Source: Mycolicibacterium bacteremicum (lineage in GTDB: Bacteria; Actinomycetota; Actinomycetes; Mycobacteriales; Mycobacteriaceae). Taken from it: DNA of 64,000 nt. The stretch covers positions 41,293 to 105,292 of the forward strand of contig NZ_CALUAE010000007.1 of NCBI RefSeq assembly GCF_943913955.1. The letters are read 5' to 3'. A model generated the notes under the pieces. The model saw only the letters and a list, made by a program, of their open reading frames with translations, was not told the DNA's origin and did not search any database. The translations under genes and the position numbers were made by a program. This document shows positions 41,429-50,245 of this stretch, in pieces (positions within the stretch are counted from its first letter, which is position 1; every line of letters begins with the position of its first letter).

Positions 41429-42268
41429 ATGGCTGACATGATCGATCGAGCGGCGCTGGCGGACTTCCTGACCCGTCGTCGCAGCGCCCTGCAACCCGAG
41501 GATGTCGGTCTGCCGCGCGGACAACGGCGCCGCACCAGCGGGCTGCGCCGCGAAGAGGTGGCCGCGCTGTGCCACATGTCGGCCGACTACTACTCGCGTC
41601 TGGAGCAGGAACGTGGCCCGCAACCGTCGGAGCAGATGATCGCCTCGATCGCCCAGGGGCTGCACCTGTCCCGCGACGAACGCGACCACCTGTTCCGGCT
41701 CGCCGGGCACCGGCCACCCCCGCGCGGATCGGCCGGTGACCACATCAGCCCCGGCATGCTGCGCATCCTCGACAGACTGACCGACACCCCGGCCGAGATC
41801 GTCACCGAACTAGGGGAGACACTGCGCCAGACGCCGCTGGGCATCGCGTTGATGGGCGATCTGACCCGGCACACCGGACCCTCGCGCAGTATCGGGTACC
41901 GGTGGTTCACCGACCCGGCGGCCCGCGACATCCATCCGGCCGAGGATCACGAGTTCTATTCGCGGATGTATGTTTCCGGGCTGCGCGGCCTGATCGCACT
42001 TCGCGGCCCGGAGTCCAGGGCGGCACAGCTGGCCGAACTGCTCCACCAGCAGAGCGCGGAGTTCGGCGACTACTGGAGCCGGCACGAGATCGGCATCAAG
42101 CCGCGAGAGGTCAAGCGCTACAACCATCCCGAGGTCGGCCCCCTCGAACTGAACTGTCAGATCCTGCTGGACCCGGAGGAATCGCACACGCTGCTGGTCT
42201 TCACCGCCGCCCCGGGCAGTGACAGCTACGAGAAACTGCAACTGCTGTCGGTGGTGGGGGCGAACTAG
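41429..42268 (+). CDS. XRE-family regulator with MmyB-like ligand-binding domain
   Basis: A 279-aa regulator. Residues about 8-80 form a Cro/CI helix-turn-helix beginning LADFLTRRRSALQPEDVGL, with TSGLRREEVAALCHMSADYYSRLEQ. The C-terminal 170 residues match the MmyB-like domain (WFTDPAARDIHPAEDHE), which binds hydrophobic ligands. ATG 41429 (or 41438 in frame). It faces the SDR gene and probably regulates it. Confidence 0.85.
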   Translation: MADMIDRAALADFLTRRRSALQPEDVGLPRGQRRRTSGLRREEVAALCHMSADYYSRLEQERGPQPSEQMIASIAQGLHLSRDERDHLFRLAGHRPPPRGSAGDHISPGMLRILDRLTDTPAEIVTELGETLRQTPLGIALMGDLTRHTGPSRSIGYRWFTDPAARDIHPAEDHEFYSRMYVSGLRGLIALRGPESRAAQLAELLHQQSAEFGDYWSRHEIGIKPREVKRYNHPEVGPLELNCQILLDPEESHTLLVFTAAPGSDSYEKLQLLSVVGAN

Positions 42269-42277
42269 GATGGGGTG

Positions 42278-42907
42278 ATGTCACCGGACTGGACGGTTCA
42301 CCCTCGAAAGGGATTGGGCGCGCTGCACTTCGGCATGTCAGCGGCACAGGTGGACGCGGTGGCGGCGGGATACGGGGATGTGACCGCCCGGATGGACGAT
42401 ACGATCCCCGACGACGTACTGCGGGACACCCTGGAGAAGTTCGGCGACGGACTCAGCGACGCGGAGAAGCAGGAGCTCATCGCCGCCTACGCGGACGCTG
42501 CCGTCGCGACCGACGGCATGGTGACCGAGACCCGCGGCGAGCCGGGTCTGGTTCTTCGCTACCAGCACGACCGGCTGGTCGAGATCATGCCGGCCATCGG
42601 GCAGCGCCCGCTGCTCATTGCCGGCACCGACCTGTTCTCGCTGGACGGGCTGCAGGCGCTGATCCTGCTGGAACGGAGCAACGGCGGTCCTGGACGGTAT
42701 GCCGCTACCGAGGCGGCGTTCGACGGTCTGGCCATCTCGACGGACGGCTTCTGTGTCACCGATCCGGCCGGGGTCCGGGTCCTCGACGGATCCGACGAGC
42801 GTTTCCGGCACCGGACGGTCATCCTGCGGCCGGCGCCCTACCGGCCGGAGAGCGAGATGCTCCGATACCTCACCCATCGGTTCCTGGAACAGATCCGCCT
42901 GGGGTAG
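42278..42907 (+). CDS. conserved-looking hypothetical protein
   Basis: A 209-aa soluble acidic protein, MSPDWTVHPRKGLGALHFGM at its start. No TM, signal peptide or known catalytic motif is visible. It begins 9 nt after the XRE stop with AGGA before the ATG, so co-transcription is likely. I do not recognise the family; the opening segment (GLGALHFGMS) resembles small proteins that measure or bind cell components in actinobacteria, but that is too weak for a call. Confidence 0.6.
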   Translation: MSPDWTVHPRKGLGALHFGMSAAQVDAVAAGYGDVTARMDDTIPDDVLRDTLEKFGDGLSDAEKQELIAAYADAAVATDGMVTETRGEPGLVLRYQHDRLVEIMPAIGQRPLLIAGTDLFSLDGLQALILLERSNGGPGRYAATEAAFDGLAISTDGFCVTDPAGVRVLDGSDERFRHRTVILRPAPYRPESEMLRYLTHRFLEQIRLG

Positions 42908-42980
42908 CCGGCACTCCGGCAAGTGAACACGATGCGGTGATCTGCCCAGAGTCGGTGCCGGATCGCTCTACAGTCAGCCC

Positions 42981-43769
42981 ATGAGCGCTTGGCTTGTCGG
43001 CCACATTCCCGCGGGTCTGCTGCTCGTGCTGCTGGTCGTGCTGATCGCCGGTGGTGCGGTGCTGCTGCAGCGGACCGTGCGCCGGCGCTTCCCGCACCTG
43101 CAGGGTGAGGATCACAACGACGTCACCCGGTTCACCTACGGGGTGATCGGCTTCGTCTACGCCTTCTTCATTGGCTTCGTCGTGTCCTCGATGTGGGGGC
43201 ACATCAACACCGCCGACGCCAACGCCCGCGCCGAAGGTGCGGCGGCCGTGCAATTGGCAAGGGACTCGGCGGCTTTCGCGGATGTCGATGCCGAACGGGT
43301 GCGCGCGGCGCTGACGGTCTACGGTCAGGCGGCGCTGGCGGAATGGCCCGGAGGTTGTGGCGGTGCGACGGATGCGGACCGGGCGCTGGCCGGGGTGTAC
43401 CGGGCCTACGAGCAGGTGGTGGTGACCACCGACAGTCAGAAGAGCAGGCTGGCAACATCGTTGAGCAATCTGGACAAGGTGAGCCAGGCGCGCACGGTGC
43501 GGATGCTGCAGGCCCGCGACGATGACGGCGCGCCCTGGCCGTTGTGGGGCGTCATCTTTCTGACCAGCGCGCTGGTGCTCGGGACCGCGATCGTCTACGG
43601 GGTCGAGAAGCCCTCGATGCACTATCCGATGGTGGCGATCGTCGGCGTGCTGGTGGCCACCAACCTGTTCCTGGTGCTGCAGTTGTCGCACCCGTTCATC
43701 GGTGATGCGGCCACCTCACCGGACCCGCTGCGCGAATTCGTGTCCGTGCTGCAGGGCCCAGCCGCTTAG
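42981..43769 (+). CDS. DUF4239 (bestrophin-like) membrane protein
   Basis: A 262-aa protein with TMs at about 8-28, 52-72, 190-212 and 220-242, and a helical soluble region between the second and third. The pattern (GVIGFVYAFFIGFVVSSMW then a long helical linker) is that of the DUF4239 family, annotated as bestrophin-like. Function unknown. It ends 4 bp inside the stop of a convergent small gene. Confidence 0.75.
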   Translation: MSAWLVGHIPAGLLLVLLVVLIAGGAVLLQRTVRRRFPHLQGEDHNDVTRFTYGVIGFVYAFFIGFVVSSMWGHINTADANARAEGAAAVQLARDSAAFADVDAERVRAALTVYGQAALAEWPGGCGGATDADRALAGVYRAYEQVVVTTDSQKSRLATSLSNLDKVSQARTVRMLQARDDDGAPWPLWGVIFLTSALVLGTAIVYGVEKPSMHYPMVAIVGVLVATNLFLVLQLSHPFIGDAATSPDPLREFVSVLQGPAA

Positions 43770-43969
43770 AGCCGGTACATCTCGCGCGCCATCGCGGCGT
43801 CCTCGATGAACGCCTCGCGGGCCACGGCACGATGGCTGGGCTTGTGCCGGCGCGGCGCTGGATCGGCGAGCAACGCCGCCTGGATGCGCGCCAGCCATAC
43901 TCGGAACGTGATGCGCGGCAACGGTATCGCCGGGACCGGTGATCCCCTCAGGGATTGTGCTTGAGTCAT
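43766..43969 (-). CDS. 67-aa basic hypothetical protein
   Basis: A short basic frame (MTQAQSLRGSPVPAIPLPRI) that ends REAFIEDAAMAREMYRL. Its stop overlaps the DUF4239 stop by 4 bp. Codon use is acceptable, and no other gene explains the interval. There is no strong ribosome-binding site, and I do not recognise the family, so it may not be real. The gap 43970-44097 upstream holds nothing I can identify. Confidence 0.4.
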   Translation of the reverse strand: MTQAQSLRGSPVPAIPLPRITFRVWLARIQAALLADPAPRRHKPSHRAVAREAFIEDAAMAREMYRL

Positions 43970-44097
43970 GCTTCGACGCTACGAATGCCGCGCCGCCCGG
44001 ACATCGTGCCCGAGGGCGATCTTGATGTCCGACCGTGGTAGGAGATCGCCCCGCCCAGGGCATGAGAGCCGGCTCACAACGGCGTCGCCGCGCCGCC

Positions 44098-44697
44098 TCA
44101 GCTGGGTTTGCTCGCCCGCCCCGTCAGGTGTGCCCGGACGTCCTCGTCGAGCTCGATCCCGAACGATCGCAGCATCCAGCCCAGCGTCTCGTACGCGCCG
44201 ACGGTGAAGATGACGTCCAGGATCTGCTTGGTGCTCAGGAACCCGGTGAGACCCGCCCAGGTGGTCTCGGAGACGACCCCGTCGTGCACCAGTTCGTCGG
44301 CGCAGCGCAGCAGGGTGGCATCGGCCGGCGACCACAGCGAGGAGTCCGGTCCCCAGGCGATCTGGGCGACCTCGTCGCGGGAGATGCCGACATCTCCGGC
44401 GATCACCACGTGCTGGGCCCACTCGTACTCGGATTGCTGCAAGACCGCGGTGCGCAGGATGAGCAATTCCCGCTGCCGCGGGGTCAGCGACGTCGCGGCG
44501 AGCAGATGCCCGTTGAAGGTGAAGAAGGCATGCGCCAGTTCGGGATGATGCGCCATGGCGCCCAGCACGTTGAGGCCTTTCGGGCGTCCCTCGGTGGGCA
44601 GCGGGGGATGGCGGCGCACCGGCGGGTTCATCGCTGCGAGGGCGTCGCGCATCTCGGCCGGCCACTGCTTCGGTGGCAGCGGGTCAACACGGGTCAT
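44098..44697 (-). CDS. carboxymuconolactone decarboxylase/AhpD-like protein
   Basis: A 199-aa helical protein. RQRELLILRTAVLQQSEYEWAQH near residue 95 is the CMD/AhpD signature, but the redox CxxC of AhpD is absent, so it is not a peroxidase partner. The start ATG 44697 follows AGAGGA. It lies downstream of a TetR gene on the same strand, separated by a large hairpin. Such proteins are often decarboxylases or of unknown role. Confidence 0.8.
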   Translation of the reverse strand: MTRVDPLPPKQWPAEMRDALAAMNPPVRRHPPLPTEGRPKGLNVLGAMAHHPELAHAFFTFNGHLLAATSLTPRQRELLILRTAVLQQSEYEWAQHVVIAGDVGISRDEVAQIAWGPDSSLWSPADATLLRCADELVHDGVVSETTWAGLTGFLSTKQILDVIFTVGAYETLGWMLRSFGIELDEDVRAHLTGRASKPS

Positions 44698-44776
44698 GAA
44701 AGGGGCATCCTCTCGTTGCGCGGGCGCCGCCGGTAACGGCGTTCTCCAAAGATTGCACAAGGATCCCGAAAACGGC

Positions 44777-44832
44777 GAATGCGACGCTGCTGTCGGTCCT
44801 GGGATGTCAGGACCGGCGGCAGCGTCGCATTC
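44777..44832 (-). terminator. 56-nt near-perfect hairpin downstream of the TetR gene
   Basis: Outer arms GAATGCGACGCTGC and GCAGCGTCGCATTC pair over 14 bp; after a 3-nt mismatch (tgt/gcg) inner arms CGGTCCTG and CAGGACCG pair over 8 bp around a 6-nt loop. It starts 22 nt after the TetR stop and ends 79 nt before the AhpD-like start. A terminator or attenuator is most likely. Confidence 0.6.
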
Positions 44833-44854
44833 GTCGACGCGGTAGTCGGCCGCC

Positions 44855-45502
44855 TCAGCTCGCGGCGGGCGCCTGCACCTTCCACAGGTCGTTGGCCAGC
44901 AGTCGCTGCAATCTGTCGATGACCACGGCGACCTCGTCGTCGGTACCCACGAACCCGGCGTAGAAGCCCATCCCGAACATCAGCACCAGCAACATCTCGA
45001 TGAGGGCGTTGGCATCGGTTTCGTCGGCCAGCTGGCCGTTCGCGATGGCGTCGCTGACGGCCTCGGCGAGAAAGGCGCGGATTCCGTCGCGCGGGGCGTA
45101 GTCGTCGTTCTTCAGCTCGGGGTGCCGGTAGGCCTCCAGCATCGAGGTCACCAGGAACGCCGCGGCCGAGTCGATCTCGCGGTGCGCGGCCAGCATGCCG
45201 CTCATCAACGCGGACAACTTGTCCAGCAGGGTGGTCTGGCCGACGGCCGCTGCCACGCCCGCCTCGATCAATGCGGTATTGGTCGTGTCCAGCACGTTTT
45301 GGTACAGATCGCGCTTGTTGGTGAAGTAGTGATTGATTGCCGGACGGGTCAGATCGGCCCGTTCTGCGATCTCCTGGAAGGTCGACGCGTCGTAGCCGAG
45401 CTCGCTGAAAACCTGCCGGGCCGCGAAGATGATCCGCTCGCGGGTTTCCGCTCCGTTGGCTGCTCGTGGGCGCCCCCGTGTGCGGCGCAGCGCTTGTGTC
45501 AT
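44855..45502 (-). CDS. TetR-family transcriptional regulator
   Basis: A 215-aa regulator. The helix-turn-helix reads QEIAERADLTRPAINHYFTNKRDLY near residues 37-62, and the C-terminal domain is helical and alanine-rich. ATG 45502 (MTQALRRTRGRPRAANGAET) is a typical TetR start; the frame continues upstream to 45574 without support. It precedes the AhpD-like gene. Ligand unknown. Confidence 0.85.
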   Translation of the reverse strand: MTQALRRTRGRPRAANGAETRERIIFAARQVFSELGYDASTFQEIAERADLTRPAINHYFTNKRDLYQNVLDTTNTALIEAGVAAAVGQTTLLDKLSALMSGMLAAHREIDSAAAFLVTSMLEAYRHPELKNDDYAPRDGIRAFLAEAVSDAIANGQLADETDANALIEMLLVLMFGMGFYAGFVGTDDEVAVVIDRLQRLLANDLWKVQAPAAS

Positions 45503-45633
45503 ACGCGGAGTTTGCCACAGATTACTGACCAGTGCGTAGAAAACCTCGCGAACTGCTGTTTTTACGCGTTCCATAGCAAATGCGATCTTGATGTTTGTTG
45601 CCGGGCCCGACGGGCGCGCCGTAGCCTCGTGGG

Positions 45634-46632
45634 GTGTCCGGAGTGACCGCTGTGCGCGCCGACGAACTGGCCTCCCTGGAGTTCTTCGCCGGCTGCTCGG
45701 CGGCTGCGCTGGGGCCGTTGGCCGCGCAGCTGCAACCGCTGGCCGCCGACCCCGGACAGGTCCTCATGCGCCAGGGCGAGACGGCACTGACCTTCCTGCT
45801 GATCGGCACCGGGCGGGCCGAGGTGACCCACGTCGGCGACCACGGGGAGACGATCACCGGCACCGTCGAACCGGGCGCCGTCGTCGGCGAGATCGCCTTG
45901 CTGCGCAACAAGCCGCGCACCGCCACCGTGGTCGCCGCCACGCCGTTGACCGGCTGGGTCGGCGGGACCGACGCGTTCGCCGCGCTGCTCGAACTGCCGG
46001 GGGTGATGCCCCGGGTGGTGCGTACCGCGCGTCAGCGGCTGGCCGCCTACCTGACCCCGATCGAGATCGCGTTGCGCGACCACCTGGTGCTGCACCTGCG
46101 GCCGGTACTACCCGGCGACAACGTGCGCACCATCGACGGCCCCATCGAGTTCTCGGCCGAGACGCTCTACCGACGCTTCCAGAGCACGCGAGTGCCCACC
46201 CCGTCGCTGATGGCCTACCTGTTCGAGGTCGACTACGTCGACCACTTCGTCTGGGTGATGACCGCCGGCCCGGACGGGCCCGTCGTCGCCGATGCCCGGT
46301 TCGTCCGGGAGGGTCACGGCGCCCCCACCGCCGAGGTGGCGTTCATCGTCGCCGACATCTACCAGGGCCACGGCATCGGCACGTTCCTGATGGACGCGCT
46401 GGCCGTCGCGGCGCACGTCGGAGGTGTCACCCGGTTCTCGGCGCGGGTGCTCACCGACAACTACGCCATGCGCGCCATCCTGGACCGCGCCGGGGCGCAC
46501 TGGGTGCGCGATGATCTCAACGTGGTGATCACCGAGATCGATGTCCCGCCCGCCGCGGCGTTGTCCCTGCGGCCCGAGGTGTACGACGACATCGCCGACC
46601 TGGCGCGACGCGTGATGCGGTCGATGGGATGA
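45634..46632 (+). CDS. kat: cAMP-regulated protein lysine acetyltransferase Kat (Rv0998-like)
   Basis: A 332-aa fusion of a cyclic-nucleotide-binding domain (about 10-140) and a GNAT domain (about 150-320). The phosphate-binding cassette is GEIALLRNKPRTA at 85-97; the acetyl-CoA loop is YQGHGIGTFLMDAL near 248, and a glutamate in AEVAFIV is the candidate catalytic base. M. tuberculosis Rv0998 and M. smegmatis KATms acetylate acetyl-CoA synthetases when cAMP is bound. GTG start 45634. Its stop overlaps the next gene by 4 nt. Confidence 0.93.
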   Translation: MSGVTAVRADELASLEFFAGCSAAALGPLAAQLQPLAADPGQVLMRQGETALTFLLIGTGRAEVTHVGDHGETITGTVEPGAVVGEIALLRNKPRTATVVAATPLTGWVGGTDAFAALLELPGVMPRVVRTARQRLAAYLTPIEIALRDHLVLHLRPVLPGDNVRTIDGPIEFSAETLYRRFQSTRVPTPSLMAYLFEVDYVDHFVWVMTAGPDGPVVADARFVREGHGAPTAEVAFIVADIYQGHGIGTFLMDALAVAAHVGGVTRFSARVLTDNYAMRAILDRAGAHWVRDDLNVVITEIDVPPAAALSLRPEVYDDIADLARRVMRSMG

Positions 46633-47447
46633 GGCCCGCCCTCAACAAGGACACCCAGGTCTGCATCTCGCTGGCCGCCCGGCCCAGCAATATCGGCACC
46701 CGGTTCCACAACTACCTGTACGACGAACTCGGCCTGGATTTCCTCTACAAGGCCTTCACGACCACCGATATCGTCGCCGCGATCGGCGGGGTGCGGGCGC
46801 TGGGCATCCGCGGCTGCTCGGTGTCGATGCCGTTCAAGAGCGATGTCATGGCCCTCGTCGACGACATCGAAGCCTCGGCGCGGGCCATCGAGTCGGTCAA
46901 CACGATCGTCAACGACGACGGGCACCTGACCGCCTCGAACACCGATTACCTTGCCGTGCAACAACTCATCGCCCAGCACGGACTCGACGGTGATGACGCC
47001 GTCATCATCCGCGGCAGCGGCGGGATGGCCAACGCGGTGGCCGCCGCGTTCGCCGGGGCCGGCTTCACCGGCGGTCACATCGTGGCCCGCAACGGCCGGA
47101 CCGGACGGGCGCTGGCCGACCGGATCGGCTGGGACTACGCCGCCGAGGTCGGATCGCTGCGGGCGCCGATCCTGGTCAACGTCACCCCGATCGGGATGGC
47201 CGGGGCTGCGGAGGAGACCGCACAGTCCTTCGGCGACGACGCGATCGCCGGCGCCCACGCGGTGTTCGACGTGGTCGCGATGCCCTCGGAGACCCCGGTG
47301 ATCACCGCGGCCCGGGCGGCGGGCGTGAAGGTGATCACCGGTGCCGAGGTGATCGCGCTGCAGGCGGCAGAGCAATTCGAGCGTTACACCGGGGTGCGGC
47401 CCACCGCCGAACAGATCGCCGCCGCCTCCGCCGTCTCTAGGGCGTGA
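46629..47447 (+). CDS. shikimate dehydrogenase-like (AroE family) oxidoreductase
   Basis: A 272-aa protein. SVSMPFKSDVM carries the catalytic lysine, and NTDYLAVQQLI the substrate aspartate; the NAD(P) loop is IRGSGGMANAV near 128. The typical N-terminal block of AroE is modified (KDTQVCISLAARPSNIGTRF), which fits the AroE-like/SDH-L subgroup rather than housekeeping AroE. The ATG overlaps the kat stop (ATGA), so they are co-translated. Quinate, shikimate or another polyol as substrate is not decided. Confidence 0.8.
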   Translation: MRPALNKDTQVCISLAARPSNIGTRFHNYLYDELGLDFLYKAFTTTDIVAAIGGVRALGIRGCSVSMPFKSDVMALVDDIEASARAIESVNTIVNDDGHLTASNTDYLAVQQLIAQHGLDGDDAVIIRGSGGMANAVAAAFAGAGFTGGHIVARNGRTGRALADRIGWDYAAEVGSLRAPILVNVTPIGMAGAAEETAQSFGDDAIAGAHAVFDVVAMPSETPVITAARAAGVKVITGAEVIALQAAEQFERYTGVRPTAEQIAAASAVSRA

Positions 47448-48135
47448 TCGTCGTTTCCTGATCGAGTGCGGCGGTCGCGTCCATCAGCGGGCCCATCTGC
47501 TCCTCGGTGCCCTCGGCGTTGACCTGCAGCACGAACAGCCCGTCGTCGGCGGGGATGATCGTGGTCTTCTGCGCCACCAGCAGCGTCTTGCCGTCCTTGA
47601 CGTAGGTGCCGCCGACCTGCACGGCGTCGAAGCCGCCGAACTTGCCGGGCTCACCGTCGTTGCCGCCGTTGTACTCGGGCAGGTTCTTCAGCTCGTTCGG
47701 TGCGTACTGCAGCACCTTGGCGCCATCGACATCGCCGGTGAGCTTGGACAGGATCGCGGTGATCGTCGGCGGGGGCGGCGGCATGGACGGATCGGTGTAG
47801 ACGATCTGGCTCCACGCCCACTCCGGGGTGGACGGGCCGGCGTCGATCCACCCCGGCGGGGTGGGCAGGTTCACCGACGGCGTGCCCGGATCGCCGCGCT
47901 TCACCTGCGCTTCGGTGATGCCGTTCTGCTGGATGTACTGCGCGATGGTGAGATTGGCCGCGTCCGCGGGCGCGGCGGCACCGGTGCTCGTCTCCTGGGC
48001 CGCGGCGGCCGAGGAGGTGGTTTCCGCAGCGCTGGAATCCGATTCGGTCTTGGTGTCGGATCCGCAGCCGGCCAGGGCCAGGCTGAGCACCGCAGCCGCG
48101 ACGGCGGCACCGCGGGCGGTGGTCTGCTTGTTCAT
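47437..48135 (-). CDS. LpqN/LpqT-family lipoprotein
   Basis: A 232-aa lipoprotein. Signal peptide with lipobox LALAGC (Cys24), then a Ser/Ala/Thr-rich linker and a globular domain containing LPTPPGWIDAG and EWAWSQIVYTDPS, which is typical of the LpqN/LpqT family. CAGGAGAA precedes ATG 48135. It converges on the AroE-like gene with an 11-bp overlap. The family is mycobacterial and of unknown function, probably periplasmic. Confidence 0.85.
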   Translation of the reverse strand: MNKQTTARGAAVAAAVLSLALAGCGSDTKTESDSSAAETTSSAAAAQETSTGAAAPADAANLTIAQYIQQNGITEAQVKRGDPGTPSVNLPTPPGWIDAGPSTPEWAWSQIVYTDPSMPPPPPTITAILSKLTGDVDGAKVLQYAPNELKNLPEYNGGNDGEPGKFGGFDAVQVGGTYVKDGKTLLVAQKTTIIPADDGLFVLQVNAEGTEEQMGPLMDATAALDQETTITP

Positions 48136-48258
48136 CGGTTCTCCTGTCGTGGGCGATCTCGCTCGGGACGTTACAGGGCTGGACAGGAACCGACCGCGTG
48201 TCCGGAAACGCGCCCGCAGAACGCCGGCACGCCCGCCGCGGTGTGGTACCACAGCGGT

Positions 48259-48921
48259 GTGCGTGGCTACGCGATGTGCCTGGGTGTGGTGCTGGTGGTC
48301 AGCGGATGTGGCGCCGGTCCGCAGCCCGAACCCACCGGGGCCAGCACACCGGCGGCCACGTCGGCCGCACCGAACCCGGCCGCGATCGAACGGGTCCGCT
48401 CGGACCTACCGCCGGGCTACGAGGTGACCGAGTTGCCCGGAACCGCTGCGCCCGCGGCCTTCTGGGGTTTCCAGCCGGACTGGACCGCCGATCCGGCCCA
48501 GTGCGCGGTGCTGGCCGACCCCGGCGCCGGGGCGCCCACCCACGGCTGGTCGGCGTCGGGCCCGGGCGGGATCATCCACGCCGTGGTGGCCGGGCCCGGC
48601 GCGGTCCCTCCGATGCCGCAGGGGTGCGCGGCCTGGACGCTGATCGGTGGACGCACCACCGCCGCCGTCACCGCCGTCGCTGGCCCGGACATCGCCGACA
48701 CGCCGACGGTGGCGATGTCGGCCGTCGCCACCACCGTCGTGGAGGGCGGCACCGAAACCCGCTCGCACGCCGACACCGCCACGGCCTTCCTGGACTCCGG
48801 TTACGTCGTGTTCGTCACCGTCGTCACCGATCCCGGTTCGGCACTGCCCACGCTCGGGCCCGATGTGGCGGCCCGGCTGCTGGTCTCGGCGGTGGCCGGG
48901 ATCAGTGGCCGGCCCGGGTAG
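48259..48921 (+). CDS. DUF5642-type lipoprotein 1
   Basis: A 220-aa protein from GTG 48259. The short signal peptide ends in lipobox VVSGC (Cys17). The mature part (ERVRSDLPPGYEVTELPG) and the paired cysteines in AQCAVLADP and QGCAAWTL match the DUF5642 family, which includes the M. tuberculosis protein at Rv0999. It is followed 10 nt later by a second related gene. Surface-exposed by inference; function unknown. Confidence 0.75.
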   Translation: MRGYAMCLGVVLVVSGCGAGPQPEPTGASTPAATSAAPNPAAIERVRSDLPPGYEVTELPGTAAPAAFWGFQPDWTADPAQCAVLADPGAGAPTHGWSASGPGGIIHAVVAGPGAVPPMPQGCAAWTLIGGRTTAAVTAVAGPDIADTPTVAMSAVATTVVEGGTETRSHADTATAFLDSGYVVFVTVVTDPGSALPTLGPDVAARLLVSAVAGISGRPG

Positions 48922-48931
48922 ATTGGCGGCG

Positions 48932-49585
48932 ATGCTGACGTCACGGGCGCTCGCCCTGGTTACCTGCGCCGCCGCGCTGACGGCGTGCACCTCATCGGAC
49001 GCCGGGCACACCGATATCGCCAACGTCTTCGAGGTCAAGTCCACCTTCGACTCCGGGTTCCAGGTCACCACGTCCGGGCCCACCGGGATCGACCCGAAGC
49101 TGCTGGCGCCGCAGACGGTGCCCGCCGGGGTGAAGATCGAGCCGGCCGACTGCGCGAAGTTCGCCGCCGGATTGGCCATTCCCGAAGGTGCGCAAGGCAA
49201 TATGGCCGCCACCACCGCCGAGGGCAAGGGCAATCGCTTCATCGCCATCGCGGTCGAGACCTCCGAGCCGGTACCGCCCAACGACCCCGGGCCCAACTGT
49301 CAGAAGGTGGCGTTCGGTGGGCCGGGGGTGCGCGGGCTGGTCGAGGTCGTCGAATCCCCGCAGATCGAGGGCGCGCGGGTGCTGGGCACCCACCGCGTGG
49401 TGCAGACCACCATGGACGGCACACCGCATAGCGGCGAATTGTTCAACTATGTGGCGAGCTTCGACTCCTACCTGGTGATCGTGACGGCCAACCCACTGGT
49501 GGTGCCCAACACCCCCGTCGCGCCGGTGGACACCGCCAAGGCGCGCGAGCTGCTGACTGCCGCGGTCGCCGCGGTGCGGGGCTGA
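48932..49585 (+). CDS. DUF5642-type lipoprotein 2
   Basis: A 217-aa lipoprotein with lipobox ALTAC (Cys19). The body (VFEVKSTFDSGFQVTTSGPTG, then CAKFAAGL and CQKVAFGG) resembles DUF5642 and the previous gene at low identity. The ATG follows the upstream stop by 10 nt, so the two are probably co-expressed. The pair may have arisen by an old duplication. Confidence 0.75.
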   Translation: MLTSRALALVTCAAALTACTSSDAGHTDIANVFEVKSTFDSGFQVTTSGPTGIDPKLLAPQTVPAGVKIEPADCAKFAAGLAIPEGAQGNMAATTAEGKGNRFIAIAVETSEPVPPNDPGPNCQKVAFGGPGVRGLVEVVESPQIEGARVLGTHRVVQTTMDGTPHSGELFNYVASFDSYLVIVTANPLVVPNTPVAPVDTAKARELLTAAVAAVRG

Positions 49586-49606
49586 CCCGGATCGGCGCGA
49601 GTCCGG

Positions 49607-50215
49607 CTACCGCACGTCGCGTACCCGGAACTGGATGCTGATCCGCGGCCCGGTCGGCCGGGCCGTCTTGGGGACCGCGTGTTCCCAGGTGCGCTGCGCC
49701 GATCCGCCCATCACCAGCAGATCGCCATGCGCCTGGGGTAGTCGCAGGCTGCGCCCGCCGCCGCGCGGGCGCATGGCGAAGACCCGGCGCGCGCCCAGGC
49801 TGACGATCGCCACCATGGTGTCCTCTGTGCTGCTGCGGCCGACGGTGTCACCGTGCCAGGCCACACTGTCGTTGCCGTCGCGGTACAGGCACAACCCGGC
49901 GCTGGTGAACGGCTCACCGAGTTCGCCGGCGTAGATGTCGTTGAGGCGGACGCGCAACCGGGCGATCGCGGGGTGCGGGGCGGGTCCGGCGGCCAGATCG
50001 TGGAAGCTGACCAGCCGCGGCACGTCGAGCACCCGCTCGTACATCTGCCGGCGCTCGGCGCGCCACGGCACCGCCGCCGACAGCTCGTCGAACAGCGTCC
50101 TGTCGTCGTCCAGCCAGCTGTTCAGCCAGCCGGCGCGCACGTCGATCCAGGCACCTGCGCCCAGATCTCGACGTTCCGAATGGTCGAAGAGCGACCCTTG
50201 GACGGCCAGAGACAC
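49607..50215 (-). CDS. AlkB-like 2-oxoglutarate/Fe(II) dioxygenase
   Basis: A 202-aa protein. The iron ligands are H121 and D123 (WHGD) and H179 (WEHAVPK); R191 in RISIQFR is the 2-oxoglutarate-binding arginine. AlkB enzymes remove alkyl damage from DNA or RNA bases by oxidation. Matches Rv1000c in position. It converges on the lipoprotein gene and is followed on the same strand by no partner. Confidence 0.88.
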   Translation of the reverse strand: MSLAVQGSLFDHSERRDLGAGAWIDVRAGWLNSWLDDDRTLFDELSAAVPWRAERRQMYERVLDVPRLVSFHDLAAGPAPHPAIARLRVRLNDIYAGELGEPFTSAGLCLYRDGNDSVAWHGDTVGRSSTEDTMVAIVSLGARRVFAMRPRGGGRSLRLPQAHGDLLVMGGSAQRTWEHAVPKTARPTGPRISIQFRVRDVR

Positions 50216-50245
50216 GACACGAGACTATCGCACACCCGTTCGAAA

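Noticed and set aside
48198..48938. 246-aa frame overlapping the first DUF5642 lipoprotein gene in another phase
   Set aside because: Arg/Gly/His-rich out-of-frame reading of the lipoprotein gene, which has a lipobox and paired cysteines.
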